Shown here: positions 38,177 through 46,384 of the stretch, piece after piece
Layout: each line of letters opens with the position of its first letter
Position numbering within the stretch: the first letter of the stretch is position 1
Assembly (NCBI GenBank): GCA_016789405.1
Contig: JAEUPQ010000019.1
Coordinates: 1-64,000 of the forward strand
Direction of reading: 5' to 3'
Length of the DNA stretch: 64,000 bases
Source: Lysobacteraceae bacterium
GTDB taxonomy: Bacteria; Pseudomonadota; Gammaproteobacteria; Xanthomonadales; Xanthomonadaceae
The notes under the pieces: model-generated
What the model was told of the DNA's origin: nothing
What the model saw: the letters and a program-made list of their open reading frames with translations, nothing else
Database searches by the model: none
Program-made: the position numbers and the translations under genes

Positions 38177-38801
38177 TCTGGCCCGAGTCGTGCCCGGCAC
38201 CCGAGGCCCCGCCCGGCGCGTTCCCTGGGCCGACGCCCGTCCGGGCGCCGACCTGGCGCCGGCGCCCGCCGAACCGCGACCAGCGCCTCGGCTCCAGGCT
38301 CGCGGGCGGGATCGCCTGGGCGCCCGCCACCTGGCGGGCGAACGGCGCCAGGTGCAGCAGAGCGTCGGCATAGACCGATCGCTTGAAATTGACCACATGC
38401 TCCAACGGGTACCAGAAGTCCACCCAGCGCCAGTGGTCGAACTCCGGGGAGTCGGTGAGATCGAGCTTCAGGTCGCTTTCCTCGCCCGTGAAGCGGAGCA
38501 GGAACCAGACCTGCTTCTGGCCGATGCAGACCATGCGGTCGTTCCGGCGCACTGCCCGGGGCGGCAGGCGGTAGCGGAGCCAGCCTGGGGTGGAGCCCAG
38601 CACATCGACGTGCTCGGGCAGCAGCCCGGTCTCCTCGCGCAGTTCGCGATACATCGCCTCGGTAGGCGTCTCGTCGCTGTTCATCCCGCCCTGCGGGAAC
38701 TGCCAGCCATCGCGGCGGATACGGCGCGCCCAGAACACCCGGCCATCCGGGTGCATGAGGACGATGGCGACATTCGGTCGATAACCGTCCGGATCGATCA
38801 C
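38172..38801 (-). CDS. rppH: RNA pyrophosphohydrolase
   Basis: 209 residues from GTG 38801 ([13 protein letters not shown], with AGGAG eight bases before). The GTG is chosen because RppH proteins begin at this point; an ATG at 38891 would add 30 unsupported residues. Nudix box [23 protein letters not shown] is complete. [25 protein letters not shown] and [23 protein letters not shown] are RppH-specific. It removes pyrophosphate from 5'-triphosphate RNA and triggers decay. The C-terminal ~45 residues are extra, rich in Arg/Gly. Confidence 0.95.
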   Translation of the reverse strand: MIDPDGYRPNVAIVLMHPDGRVFWARRIRRDGWQFPQGGMNSDETPTEAMYRELREETGLLPEHVDVLGSTPGWLRYRLPPRAVRRNDRMVCIGQKQVWFLLRFTGEESDLKLDLTDSPEFDHWRWVDFWYPLEHVVNFKRSVYADALLHLAPFARQVAGAQAIPPASLEPRRWSRFGGRRRQVGARTGVGPGNAPGGASGAGHDSGQN

Positions 38802-38924
38802 GATGCGGACTCCTGACTTGTTGGCCCACAGGCCGCTGGGATCGACTCTGCCATGGCTTTCGGACGACGACAAGCCGAACCGGCGCCGCATCGGTACCGG
38901 TTCAGGCGCGTCCGTCGGGTCGAC

Positions 38925-40145
38925 TCAATCGTGTCCCGGCAGCGTGTCCGCCGGCACGCGCACCATGCCTTCCATCAGCACGCGGGCACTGCGGCTCATC
39001 ACCGCCTTGCGCACGACCCACTGGCCGTCGACCTGCGCGGCCTCGGCGCCGACGCGCAGCGTGCCGGAGGGATGGCCGAAGCGCACCGCCGTGCGCGCGC
39101 CGCCACCGGCGGCATCGCTGACCAGCGTGCCCGGGATCGCGGCCGCCGTACCGATCGCCACGGCCGCAGTGCCCATCATCGCGTGGTGCAGCTTGCCCAT
39201 CGACAGCGCACGCACCAGCAGGTCGATCTCGCCCGCTGCGATACGCTTGCCGCTGGACGCGGTGTAATCGGCCGGCGGCGCCACGAACGCCACCTTCGGC
39301 GTGTGCTGGCGCTTCGGCGCATCGGCGACGCTGGCGATCAAGCCCATGCGCACCGCGCCGTGTGCGCGGATCGCCTCGAACATGGCCAGCTCATCCGGAT
39401 TGCCGTTGATCGCATCCTGCAGTTCGGTGCCGGTGTAGCCGATGTCGACGGCATTCACGAACACCGTCGGGATGCCGGCATTGATCATGGTCGCCTTCAG
39501 CGTGCCGACACCCGGCACCTCGAGGTCGTCGACAAGGTTGCCGGTCGGGAACATCGAACCACCGCCCTCGCCTTCGCCCTCGTCCGCCGGATCGATGAAC
39601 TCCAGCACGATCTCCGCCGCCGGGAATGTCACGCCATCCAGCTCGAAATCGCCGGTTTCCTGCACCTCGCCATTCACGATCGGCACATGGCACACGATGG
39701 TCTTGCCGATGTTCGCCTGCCACACCTTGACCGCGAACGTACCGTTTTGAGGCAGTCGCGCCTTGTCGATGAAGCCGTTGGCAATCGCGAACGGCCCAAC
39801 CGCCGTCGACAGGTTGCCGCAATTGCCGCTCCAGTCGACGAACGCGGTGTCGATGGAAATCTGGCCGTACAGATAATCGACGTCGTGATCGGGCTTCGTG
39901 CTCTTCGCGATGATCACGCACTTGCTGGTGCTCGACGTCGCACCGCCCATGCCGTCGGTGTGCTTCGCGTACGGATCGGGGCTGCCGATCACGCGCATCA
40001 GCAGCGCATCGCGCGCCGCACCCGGCACCTGCGCCGTTGCCGGCAGGTCTTCGAGCCGGAAGAACACGCCCTTCGACGTGCCGCCGCGCATGTAGGTGGC
40101 GGGGATCTTCAGTTGAGGCGCATGACGTTTGGGGTGTGCGCTCAT
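38925..40145 (-). CDS. prpF: 2-methylaconitate cis-trans isomerase PrpF
   Basis: 406 residues from ATG 40145. PrpF isomerises the trans 2-methylaconitate produced by AcnD. Seen: KIPATYMRGGTSKGVFF at the N-terminus (catalytic region of the PrpF diaminopimelate-epimerase-like fold), DGMGGATSSTSKCVII, FVDWSGNCGNLSTAVGPFAI and the C-terminal LPGHD. The start lies two bases downstream of the acnD stop. It serves propionyl-CoA breakdown. Confidence 0.95.
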   Translation of the reverse strand: MSAHPKRHAPQLKIPATYMRGGTSKGVFFRLEDLPATAQVPGAARDALLMRVIGSPDPYAKHTDGMGGATSSTSKCVIIAKSTKPDHDVDYLYGQISIDTAFVDWSGNCGNLSTAVGPFAIANGFIDKARLPQNGTFAVKVWQANIGKTIVCHVPIVNGEVQETGDFELDGVTFPAAEIVLEFIDPADEGEGEGGGSMFPTGNLVDDLEVPGVGTLKATMINAGIPTVFVNAVDIGYTGTELQDAINGNPDELAMFEAIRAHGAVRMGLIASVADAPKRQHTPKVAFVAPPADYTASSGKRIAAGEIDLLVRALSMGKLHHAMMGTAAVAIGTAAAIPGTLVSDAAGGGARTAVRFGHPSGTLRVGAEAAQVDGQWVVRKAVMSRSARVLMEGMVRVPADTLPGHD

Positions 40146-40147
40146 GA

Positions 40148-42766
40148 TCAAGCCACCTTGCTCGCTTCGAGGAAATCCTGCGCGAAGCGCTGCAGCACGC
40201 CGCCGGCGTCGTAGATCGAGACCTCTTCTGCGGTGTCGAGACGGCAGGTCACCGGCACTTCGACCACTTCGCCATTGCGACGGCGCACGACAAGGACGAG
40301 GTCGGCGCGCGGGGTGCGTGCGCCGGTGACGTCGTAGGTCTCGGTGCCGTCGAGCCCGAGCGTCAGGCGCGTCGTGCCCGGCTTGAACTCCAGGGGGAGC
40401 ACGCCCATGCCGATCAGGTTGGTACGGTGAATCCGTTCGAAGCCTTCGGCGACGATCGCTTCCACGCCCGCGAGGCGCACGCCCTTGGCCGCCCAGTCGC
40501 GCGAGCTGCCCTGGCCGTAGTCGGCGCCGGCAATGATGATGAGCGGCTGGCCGCGATCCATGTAGGTCTCGATCGCCTCCCACATGCGCATGACCTGGCC
40601 TTCGGGTTCGACGCGGGCGAGCGATCCCTTCTTCACCGTGCCATCGGCGTTGCGCACCATCTCGTTGAGCAGCGTCGGGTTCGCGAACGTCGCGCGCTGC
40701 GCGGTGAGGTGATCGCCGCGATGCGTGGCATAGGAATTGAAGTCCTCTTCCGGCAGGCCCATCTTCGCGAGGTACTCGCCCGCGGCGCTGCTCGCGAGGA
40801 TCGCGTTCGACGGAGACAGGTGGTCGGTCGTGATGTTGTCGCCCAGCACCGCCAGCGGGCGCAGGTTCTGCAGTGTGCGCGGCTTGGCGAGCGCGCCTTC
40901 CCAGTACGGCGGGCGGCGGATGTAGGTACTCATCTCACGCCAGTCGTACAGCGGCGCGACGCGTTCGCCATGTTCGACGACGACCTTGAACATCGGCTCG
41001 TACACCTTGCGGAACTGCTCCGGCTTCACGCTCGACTTCACGATCGCGTCGATCTCCGCATCGCTCGGCCACAGGTCCTTCAGCGTGATCGGATTGCCGG
41101 CTGCATCATGGCCGAGCGCATCCTTCTCGATGTCGAAGCGGATCGTGCCGGCAATGGCGTAGGCAACGACCAGCGGCGGCGAAGCGAGGAAGGCCTGCTT
41201 CGCGTAGGGATGGATACGGCCGTCGAAATTGCGATTGCCGCTCAGGACAGCGGTCGCGTAAAGGTCACGATCGATGATTTCCTGCTGGATCTTCGGATCC
41301 AGCGCGCCGCTCATGCCGTTGCAGGTGGTGCAGGCGAAGGCGACGATGCCGAAGCCGAGCGCTTCGAGGTCGTCCTTCAGGCCGGCTTCCTCGAGATACA
41401 GCGCGACCGCCTTCGAGCCGGGCGCGAGCGAGCTTTTCACCCACGGCTTGCGCACCAGGCCAGCGCGGCGCGCGTTGCGCGCGAGCAGGCCGGCGGCGAT
41501 GACATTGCGCGGGTTCGACGTGTTGGTGCAACTTGTGATGGCAGCGATGATCACGGCACCGTCGGGCATCAGCCCCTCGGCTTCCTGCGCCTTGCCTGCC
41601 TGCAGCTTGGACTCGTCGGCAATGCCCTTCGCCGCGAGTTCGCTGACGGCCACGCGCGCATGCGGGTTCGACGGACCGGCCATGTTGCGCACCACCGTCG
41701 ACAGGTCGAAATGCAGCGTGCGCTCGTACTGGGCGCTGGCGAGGTCATCAGCCCACAGGCCGAGCGTCTTCGCATAGGTCTCGACCAGCGCGACCTGCTC
41801 GTCGCTGCGGCCGGTGAGGCGCAGGTAGTCCAGGGTGTTCGCATCGATGAAGAACATCGCCGCCGTCGCGCCGTATTCCGGCGCCATGTTCGAGATCGTC
41901 GCGCGATCGCCCAGCGTCAGTGCCGCCGCGCCTTCGCCGCGGAATTCCAGATACGCACCGACGACCTTCTGCTTGCGCAGGAATTCGGTGAGCGCGAGCA
42001 CGATATCGGTCGCAGTGATGCCCGGCTGCGGCTTGCCGGTCAGCTCGACGCCGATGATGTCGGGCAGGCGCATCCACGACGCGCGCCCCAGCATCACGTT
42101 CTCGGCTTCCAGGCCGCCGACACCGATCGCGATCACACCCAGGGCATCGACGTGCGGCGTGTGGCTGTCGGTGCCGACGCAGGTATCGGGATACGCCACA
42201 CCGTCCTGCATACCGATCACCGGCGACATCCGTTCCAGGTTGATCTGGTGCATGATCCCGTTGCCCGGCGGGATCACATCGACGTTGCGGAACGCGCGCT
42301 TGGTCCAGTCGATGAAGTGGAAGCGGTCCTCGTTGCGGCGATCCTCGATCGCACGATTCTTCGCGAACGCATCGGGATCGTAGCCGCCGCATTCGACCGC
42401 CAGCGAGTGATCGACGATGAGCTGCACGGGCACCACCGGATTCACCTGCGCCGGGTCGCCGCCCTGGTCCGCGATCGCATCGCGCAGGCCGGCCAGGTCG
42501 ACCAGTGCGGTCTGGCCCAGGATGTCGTGGCAGACCACGCGCGCGGGGAACCAAGGGAAGTCGAGATCGCGCCGACGTTCGATCAACTGGCCCAGGAAAG
42601 CGTCGACATGCGCGGGGTCGGCGCGGCGGACGAGGTTTTCCGCCAGCACGCGGGAGGTGTACGGCAAATCCGACCAGGCCCCCGGCTTCAGCGCCTCCAC
42701 CGCCGCGCGGGCGTCGAAATAGTCGAGGGCAGTGCCCGACAAGGGCTTGCGGTGGGTCGTGTTCAT
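40148..42766 (-). CDS. acnD: 2-methylcitrate dehydratase AcnD (Fe/S-dependent)
   Basis: 872 residues from ATG 42766. Aconitase superfamily enzyme that dehydrates 2-methylcitrate. Fe-S cysteines are seen in the aconitase pattern: AITSCTNTSNP and FACTTCNGMSG (the three cluster cysteines), with substrate motifs GNRNFDGRIHP and GADYGQGSSRDWAAKG. AcnD works only with PrpF, which follows after two bases. prpB and prpC do not lie beside it: a tRNA is upstream and rppH downstream, so those steps must be encoded elsewhere. Confidence 0.93.
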   Translation of the reverse strand: MNTTHRKPLSGTALDYFDARAAVEALKPGAWSDLPYTSRVLAENLVRRADPAHVDAFLGQLIERRRDLDFPWFPARVVCHDILGQTALVDLAGLRDAIADQGGDPAQVNPVVPVQLIVDHSLAVECGGYDPDAFAKNRAIEDRRNEDRFHFIDWTKRAFRNVDVIPPGNGIMHQINLERMSPVIGMQDGVAYPDTCVGTDSHTPHVDALGVIAIGVGGLEAENVMLGRASWMRLPDIIGVELTGKPQPGITATDIVLALTEFLRKQKVVGAYLEFRGEGAAALTLGDRATISNMAPEYGATAAMFFIDANTLDYLRLTGRSDEQVALVETYAKTLGLWADDLASAQYERTLHFDLSTVVRNMAGPSNPHARVAVSELAAKGIADESKLQAGKAQEAEGLMPDGAVIIAAITSCTNTSNPRNVIAAGLLARNARRAGLVRKPWVKSSLAPGSKAVALYLEEAGLKDDLEALGFGIVAFACTTCNGMSGALDPKIQQEIIDRDLYATAVLSGNRNFDGRIHPYAKQAFLASPPLVVAYAIAGTIRFDIEKDALGHDAAGNPITLKDLWPSDAEIDAIVKSSVKPEQFRKVYEPMFKVVVEHGERVAPLYDWREMSTYIRRPPYWEGALAKPRTLQNLRPLAVLGDNITTDHLSPSNAILASSAAGEYLAKMGLPEEDFNSYATHRGDHLTAQRATFANPTLLNEMVRNADGTVKKGSLARVEPEGQVMRMWEAIETYMDRGQPLIIIAGADYGQGSSRDWAAKGVRLAGVEAIVAEGFERIHRTNLIGMGVLPLEFKPGTTRLTLGLDGTETYDVTGARTPRADLVLVVRRRNGEVVEVPVTCRLDTAEEVSIYDAGGVLQRFAQDFLEASKVA

Positions 42767-42959
42767 GGGCGGCGGCGTCCTGGGTGAGAAGCCGGTACGC
42801 GCATGGCGCCTGTCGCGGGCCGATGATGGCGCCGGGGGCCTTGCGCGACCGGTGGCGGAAAGCGAAGTCGCCATTATCCGGGAGGGGCCGCCGCACCGTC
42901 ATCCGCCCTTGGCACAGGTTGACGGCCGTTGCGTCACCGTGGACAATGCCCGCCCCCAA

Positions 42960-43036
42960 GGCTATGTAGCTCAGCCGGTTAGAGCACAGCACTCATAATG
43001 CTGGGGTCGGTGGTTCGAGTCCACCCATAGCCACCA
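42960..43036 (+). tRNA. tRNA-Met (CAT), elongator
   Basis: 77 bases. Acceptor arms GGCTATG and CATAGCC with CCA encoded as ACCA; D-loop TAGCTCAG; anticodon CAT in CTCATAA; T-loop GGTTCGAGTCC. The sequence matches gammaproteobacterial elongator tRNA-Met, not initiator (which begins CGCGGGG) nor tRNA-Ile2. Confidence 0.97.
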
Positions 43037-43071
43037 GATACTGCGGGCGCATCTACGCCCGAACCCGACAG

Positions 43072-43095
43072 ACCCGCCGATCGGCGGGTTTTTCG
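43072..43095 (+). terminator. Terminator of tRNA-Met
   Basis: A perfect 9-bp stem (43072-43080 with 43081-43089), with almost no loop in the drawn form, followed by TTTTCG. It ends the tRNA transcript and lies just before queD. Confidence 0.8.
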
Positions 43096-43137
43096 TTTCC
43101 GGCACATCCGCCGGCCGTTCGCGCGAGAATGCCGCCC

Positions 43138-43491
43138 ATGGACATCTTCAAGATCTTCACCCTCGAAGCCGCGCACCGGTTGCCGAACGTGCCACCGGGC
43201 CACAAGTGCGCGCGCCTGCACGGGCATTCGTTCCGCGTCGAGATCCACGTATCCGGGGACGTCGACCCGCAGACGGGCTGGGTGATGGACTTCGCCGACA
43301 TCAAGGCCGCGTTCAAGCCGCTGTACGACCAGCTCGACCACCACTACCTCAACGACATCGAGGGGCTGGAAAACCCGACCAGCGAACAGCTGGCAACCTG
43401 GATCTGGAACCGACTGAAGCCCGTCCTGCCGCTGTTGAGCGAAGTCGTTGTCCATGAGACCTGCACCTCCGGTTGTCGCCATCGCGGCTGA
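43138..43491 (+). CDS. queD: 6-carboxytetrahydropterin synthase QueD
   Basis: 117 residues from ATG 43138. Produces 6-carboxytetrahydropterin in queuosine synthesis. Seen: [28 protein letters not shown] with the zinc histidines (AAH, HGHS) and catalytic Cys27, then [18 protein letters not shown] and [21 protein letters not shown]. Short member of the family, complete. Monocistronic. Confidence 0.96.
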   Translation: MDIFKIFTLEAAHRLPNVPPGHKCARLHGHSFRVEIHVSGDVDPQTGWVMDFADIKAAFKPLYDQLDHHYLNDIEGLENPTSEQLATWIWNRLKPVLPLLSEVVVHETCTSGCRHRG

Positions 43492-43575
43492 TCGCCGCCG
43501 CCCGACCGAATCGATTCCGACAAGCCATTGAATTGAAAGGACAGGAGTCATCCTGGGCGACCGCTCGTCGGCCAT

Positions 43576-43617
43576 TTGTTGCGGTGCAACAAAACTCCGG
43601 TATGTTGCATTGCACCA
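43576..43617 (+). promoter_or_regulatory. Two PhaR-like operator sites upstream of the phasin gene
   Basis: TGC-N3-GCA occurs twice: TGCGGTGCAACA (43580-43591), inside the palindrome TTGTTGC-GGT-GCAACAA at 43576-43592, and TGCATTGCACCA (43606-43617). The second fits the PhaR consensus TGCRNYGCASMA reported for PHA granule regulators; the first fits all but one position. PhaR repressors bind granules and phasin promoters, releasing phasin genes when PHA is made. Confidence 0.5.
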
Positions 43618-43663
43618 ATCACCGGCATCCCCCTCGGCCGGCCAACAGCCCCAGGAGCCCGTC

Positions 43664-44065
43664 ATGTACCAGCAGTTCAACGAACAGTTCGCCAAGTCGA
43701 CCCGTCAGTTCGCCGACACGACCGCCCAGGTCGGACGTCTTGCCCTTGCCAACACCGAAGCTGTCTTCGGCCTGCAGATGAACGCGATCGAAGAGAACAT
43801 GAACGCGACCTTCGCCTTCTTCGGCGAACTGGCCGACGTCCGCGACATCGACGGCCTGAAGGCCGTGTGGCCGAAGGGTGTGCAGGTGGCTCGCGAGAAC
43901 GTCGAGCGCAGCATCGGCGCCGGCCAGGAAGTGTTCGGCCGCACGCTGAAGACCAACGAAGCCATCGCCGAAATCGCCAAGACCCAGTACGAAACCGTTG
44001 CCAAGGCCGTCGAAACCGACGCCGAAGCCGTGGTCAAGGCCGCCGGCCGCAAGGCTTCGCGTTGA
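43664..44065 (+). CDS. Phasin family protein
   Basis: 133 residues from ATG 43664 (AGGAG upstream). A helical amphipathic protein without Cys or Trp clusters. The phasin_2 features are the Gln/Phe-rich start MYQQFNEQFAKSTRQFADT and the helical ENMNATFAFFGELADVRDI and WPKGVQVARENVERSIG segments. Phasins coat polyhydroxyalkanoate granules. No PHA synthase is in the window. Confidence 0.88.
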   Translation: MYQQFNEQFAKSTRQFADTTAQVGRLALANTEAVFGLQMNAIEENMNATFAFFGELADVRDIDGLKAVWPKGVQVARENVERSIGAGQEVFGRTLKTNEAIAEIAKTQYETVAKAVETDAEAVVKAAGRKASR

Positions 44066-44214
44066 TCTGATCGAGCGTCTCCGATCGGGGCCGCCAGCGG
44101 CCACCGATCCAGGCAACGCCGCGAGGCATTGCCGTACCACCATCCCCCATGGGATTGCAGGCACCCCCCGGCTTGCAACTCCTGTCATTCGCAAGTCGCT
44201 TCACTTTTCTCTCC

Positions 44215-44248
44215 AGCCCGACGGCCCCCACCGTCGGGCTTTTTCTTT
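44215..44248 (+). terminator. Terminator after the phasin gene
   Basis: A 10-bp stem (44215-44224 with 44231-44240) is followed by TTTTCTTT, 150 bases after the phasin stop. The intervening stretch shows nothing else I can name. Confidence 0.85.
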
Positions 44249-44295
44249 GCCTGATGGTCAGGCGGGCGAACCGCCAGAGCCGGCAACGCGCGTGA

Positions 44296-44336
44296 CAAGA
44301 ATCATTCTTGCTCATTTTTTGAATCAGATTCAAAAT
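44296..44336 (+). promoter_or_regulatory. Promoter with two palindromes, probable TetR operators
   Basis: Two perfect palindromes lie together: CAAGAAT-C-ATTCTTG (44296-44310) and TTTTGAATC-A-GATTCAAAA (44317-44335). TTGCTC (44308-44313) and CAAAAT (44331-44336), 17 bases apart, give a plausible promoter running through both. The arrangement upstream of the TetR-RND operon suggests autorepression by the TetR protein. Confidence 0.65.
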
Positions 44337-44371
44337 ACGAGCCCGCCTTGCCCGCCCCCCCTCCCCCCACC

Positions 44372-45166
44372 ATGAGCACCAAGGACCGACGCCTGCGCGA
44401 ACGCGCCGAGCGGGAGCAGCGCTTTCTGGACAAGGCCCAGGAGCTGATCCAGCGCGACGGGCTGCTGTCGCTGCAGATGTCCCGAATCGCCGAGGAATGC
44501 GACTACGCGATCGGCACGCTCTACCAGCACTTCGCGAGCAAGGAAGACCTGCTGGTCACCCTGGCGACGCGCAACTGCATGAGCCGGGTCGACCTGTTCG
44601 AGCGGGCTGCACGCTGGCCGGGCCCGAGCCGCGAACGCATGGTCTGCATCGCACTTGCCGACCTGATGGTGATCCGCGAACAGCCCGAGCACTTCCGCCT
44701 GGCTCAGTTCGTGTGGACCGAGGTGATCTGGGGCGCGGCATCGGCCGACACCCGCCGACGCTCGCTGGAGGCCAGCGCGCCGCTGGGCGCGCTGATCGAC
44801 GGCATCGTCGAGAGCGCACTGGCCGCCGGCGACCTGCCCACCGGCCTGGGCCTGTCGCCGCAGGCCCTGACTGTTGGCCCATGGACCCTGTGCCTCGGCA
44901 TGCATACGCTGACCCATACCGAGGGGCTGCTCGAGGCGCATGCGCTGGGCGACCCCTACCGGTTGCTCATGAAGCACCTGCATTGCCTGCTCAACGGCTA
45001 CGGATGGCTCCCGCTCTTCGACCCATCCGACGACGACGCACTCGACGCGCTCAACGCGCGCCTGTGCCGCGAGGTGTTCGACACGCACTGTCCGAACGCC
45101 TGCCGCCCCCTGAATGCCTGCATGGCCCCTGTTTCGACATCCTCCGAGGTCTCCCCACATGACTGA
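44372..45166 (+). CDS. TetR/AcrR family transcriptional regulator of the RND efflux operon
   Basis: 264 residues from ATG 44372, longer than a typical TetR (~200) because of a ~50-residue C-terminal tail. N-terminal helix-turn-helix: AQELIQRDGLLSLQMSRIAEECDYAIGTLYQHFASKEDLL (TetR signature GTLYQHFASKEDLL). The C-terminal domain binds an unknown ligand. Its stop overlaps the adaptor start by eight bases, so it is the first gene of the efflux operon. Likely a repressor acting at the palindromes upstream. Confidence 0.92.
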   Translation: MSTKDRRLRERAEREQRFLDKAQELIQRDGLLSLQMSRIAEECDYAIGTLYQHFASKEDLLVTLATRNCMSRVDLFERAARWPGPSRERMVCIALADLMVIREQPEHFRLAQFVWTEVIWGAASADTRRRSLEASAPLGALIDGIVESALAAGDLPTGLGLSPQALTVGPWTLCLGMHTLTHTEGLLEAHALGDPYRLLMKHLHCLLNGYGWLPLFDPSDDDALDALNARLCREVFDTHCPNACRPLNACMAPVSTSSEVSPHD

Positions 45167-46367
45167 CCGCACCGATTCCCCCCGCAAGGGCTTCCTCCGC
45201 AGGCTCCCGCCCAACGTCGTCATGGGCGCGCTCCTGCTCGGCGCTGTGCTGCTGTTCGCTGCGGTGTTCGGCATCAAGGCGATGATCGCCAAGGGCACGA
45301 ACGAATTCTTCGACAACATGCCGCAACCCGCGGTGGCCGTGACCGCGTACACCGCCAAGGGCGAGCGCTGGCGCGAAAGTGGCGAAGCGGTCGGCACCTT
45401 CGTCGCTGTGAACGGCACCGACGTGACCGCGGAAGCGGGCGGCGTGATTCGCGAAATCCTCTTCCAGCCCGGACAGCGCGTGAAGGCCGGCACGGTGCTG
45501 GTCCGATTGAACACCGCAAACGAGGAAGCGACGCTGCGGGCTCTGGAAGCGTCCGCGAAGCTGGCCGTGCAGCAGCGCGATCGCTGGCGCGAACTGGGCG
45601 CGCAGAAGCTGGTGTCGCAGGCCGAGGTCGAGGAACGTGCGACCCAGGCGGCCACCACGCTGGCGCAGGTCGAGGCACAGCGCGCGGTGATCGCCCTCAA
45701 GACCGTGCGTGCGCCCTTCGACGGCGTGCTCGGCATCCGCAAGATCAACCTCGGCCAATACGTCGCTCCGGGCGACCCACTGGTGAACCTGCAGGCGCTC
45801 GATCCGATCCTGCTCGACTTCACCCTGCCTCAGCAGCGGCTGTCGCAGATCGCCGAAGGCACCGTCGTGCGCGCGTCGCTCGATGACGTCCCCGGGAAGA
45901 CGTTCGACGGCACGATCGTCGCGGTTGAACCGCAGGTCGATGCCCAGACGCGCAACTTCAAGGTCCAGGCGCGCTTCGTGAACGGGGATCTCGCGCTGCG
46001 CCCGGGCATGTTCGCGAAAGTCGGCTTCGATCTGGGCGGCGACCGCAGCGTCGTTGTCATCCCGCAGACCGCGATCACCTTCAATCCGTATGGCAACGCC
46101 GTGTTCGTGATCGAGGAAGTGAAGCGCGGCCCCGAGGAAAAGGACCCCACCGGCAAGCCGATGACCGGCAGCAAGCTGCTCGTGCGCCAGCGCTTCGTGA
46201 AGACAGGCGCCACGCGCGGCGACCTGATCGCAGTCACCGAGGGCCTCAAGCCCGGTGAACGCGTGGTCACCAGCGGCCTGCTGAAACTGCGCAACGATGC
46301 GGAGGTCACGGTGAACAACAAGATCCAGCCCGCCGCTGACGCCAAGCCCGCGCCCGGCAACAGCTGA
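45159..46367 (+). CDS. RND efflux periplasmic adaptor (membrane fusion protein)
   Basis: 402 residues from ATG 45159. N-terminal anchor helix (VVMGALLLGAVLLFAAVFGI) rather than a lipoprotein signal. Adaptor motifs: TAEAGGVIREILFQPGQRVKAGTVLVRL (lipoyl half-motif), a short hairpin (VQQRDRWRELGAQKLVSQAEVEE), VRAPFDGVLGIRKINLGQYV (second half), and a beta-barrel/MP domain ending with GLKPGERVVTSGLLKLRND. It links an inner-membrane RND pump to an outer-membrane channel. Followed after 17 bases by the pump gene. Confidence 0.93.
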   Translation: MTDRTDSPRKGFLRRLPPNVVMGALLLGAVLLFAAVFGIKAMIAKGTNEFFDNMPQPAVAVTAYTAKGERWRESGEAVGTFVAVNGTDVTAEAGGVIREILFQPGQRVKAGTVLVRLNTANEEATLRALEASAKLAVQQRDRWRELGAQKLVSQAEVEERATQAATTLAQVEAQRAVIALKTVRAPFDGVLGIRKINLGQYVAPGDPLVNLQALDPILLDFTLPQQRLSQIAEGTVVRASLDDVPGKTFDGTIVAVEPQVDAQTRNFKVQARFVNGDLALRPGMFAKVGFDLGGDRSVVVIPQTAITFNPYGNAVFVIEEVKRGPEEKDPTGKPMTGSKLLVRQRFVKTGATRGDLIAVTEGLKPGERVVTSGLLKLRNDAEVTVNNKIQPAADAKPAPGNS

Positions 46368-46384
46368 GCCCCGGAGCCCACACG

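Noticed and set aside
42960-43036. tRNA-Ile2 with lysidine-modified CAT anticodon
   Set aside because: Acceptor stem GGCTATG/CATAGCC and the anticodon stem fit elongator tRNA-Met, not Ile2.
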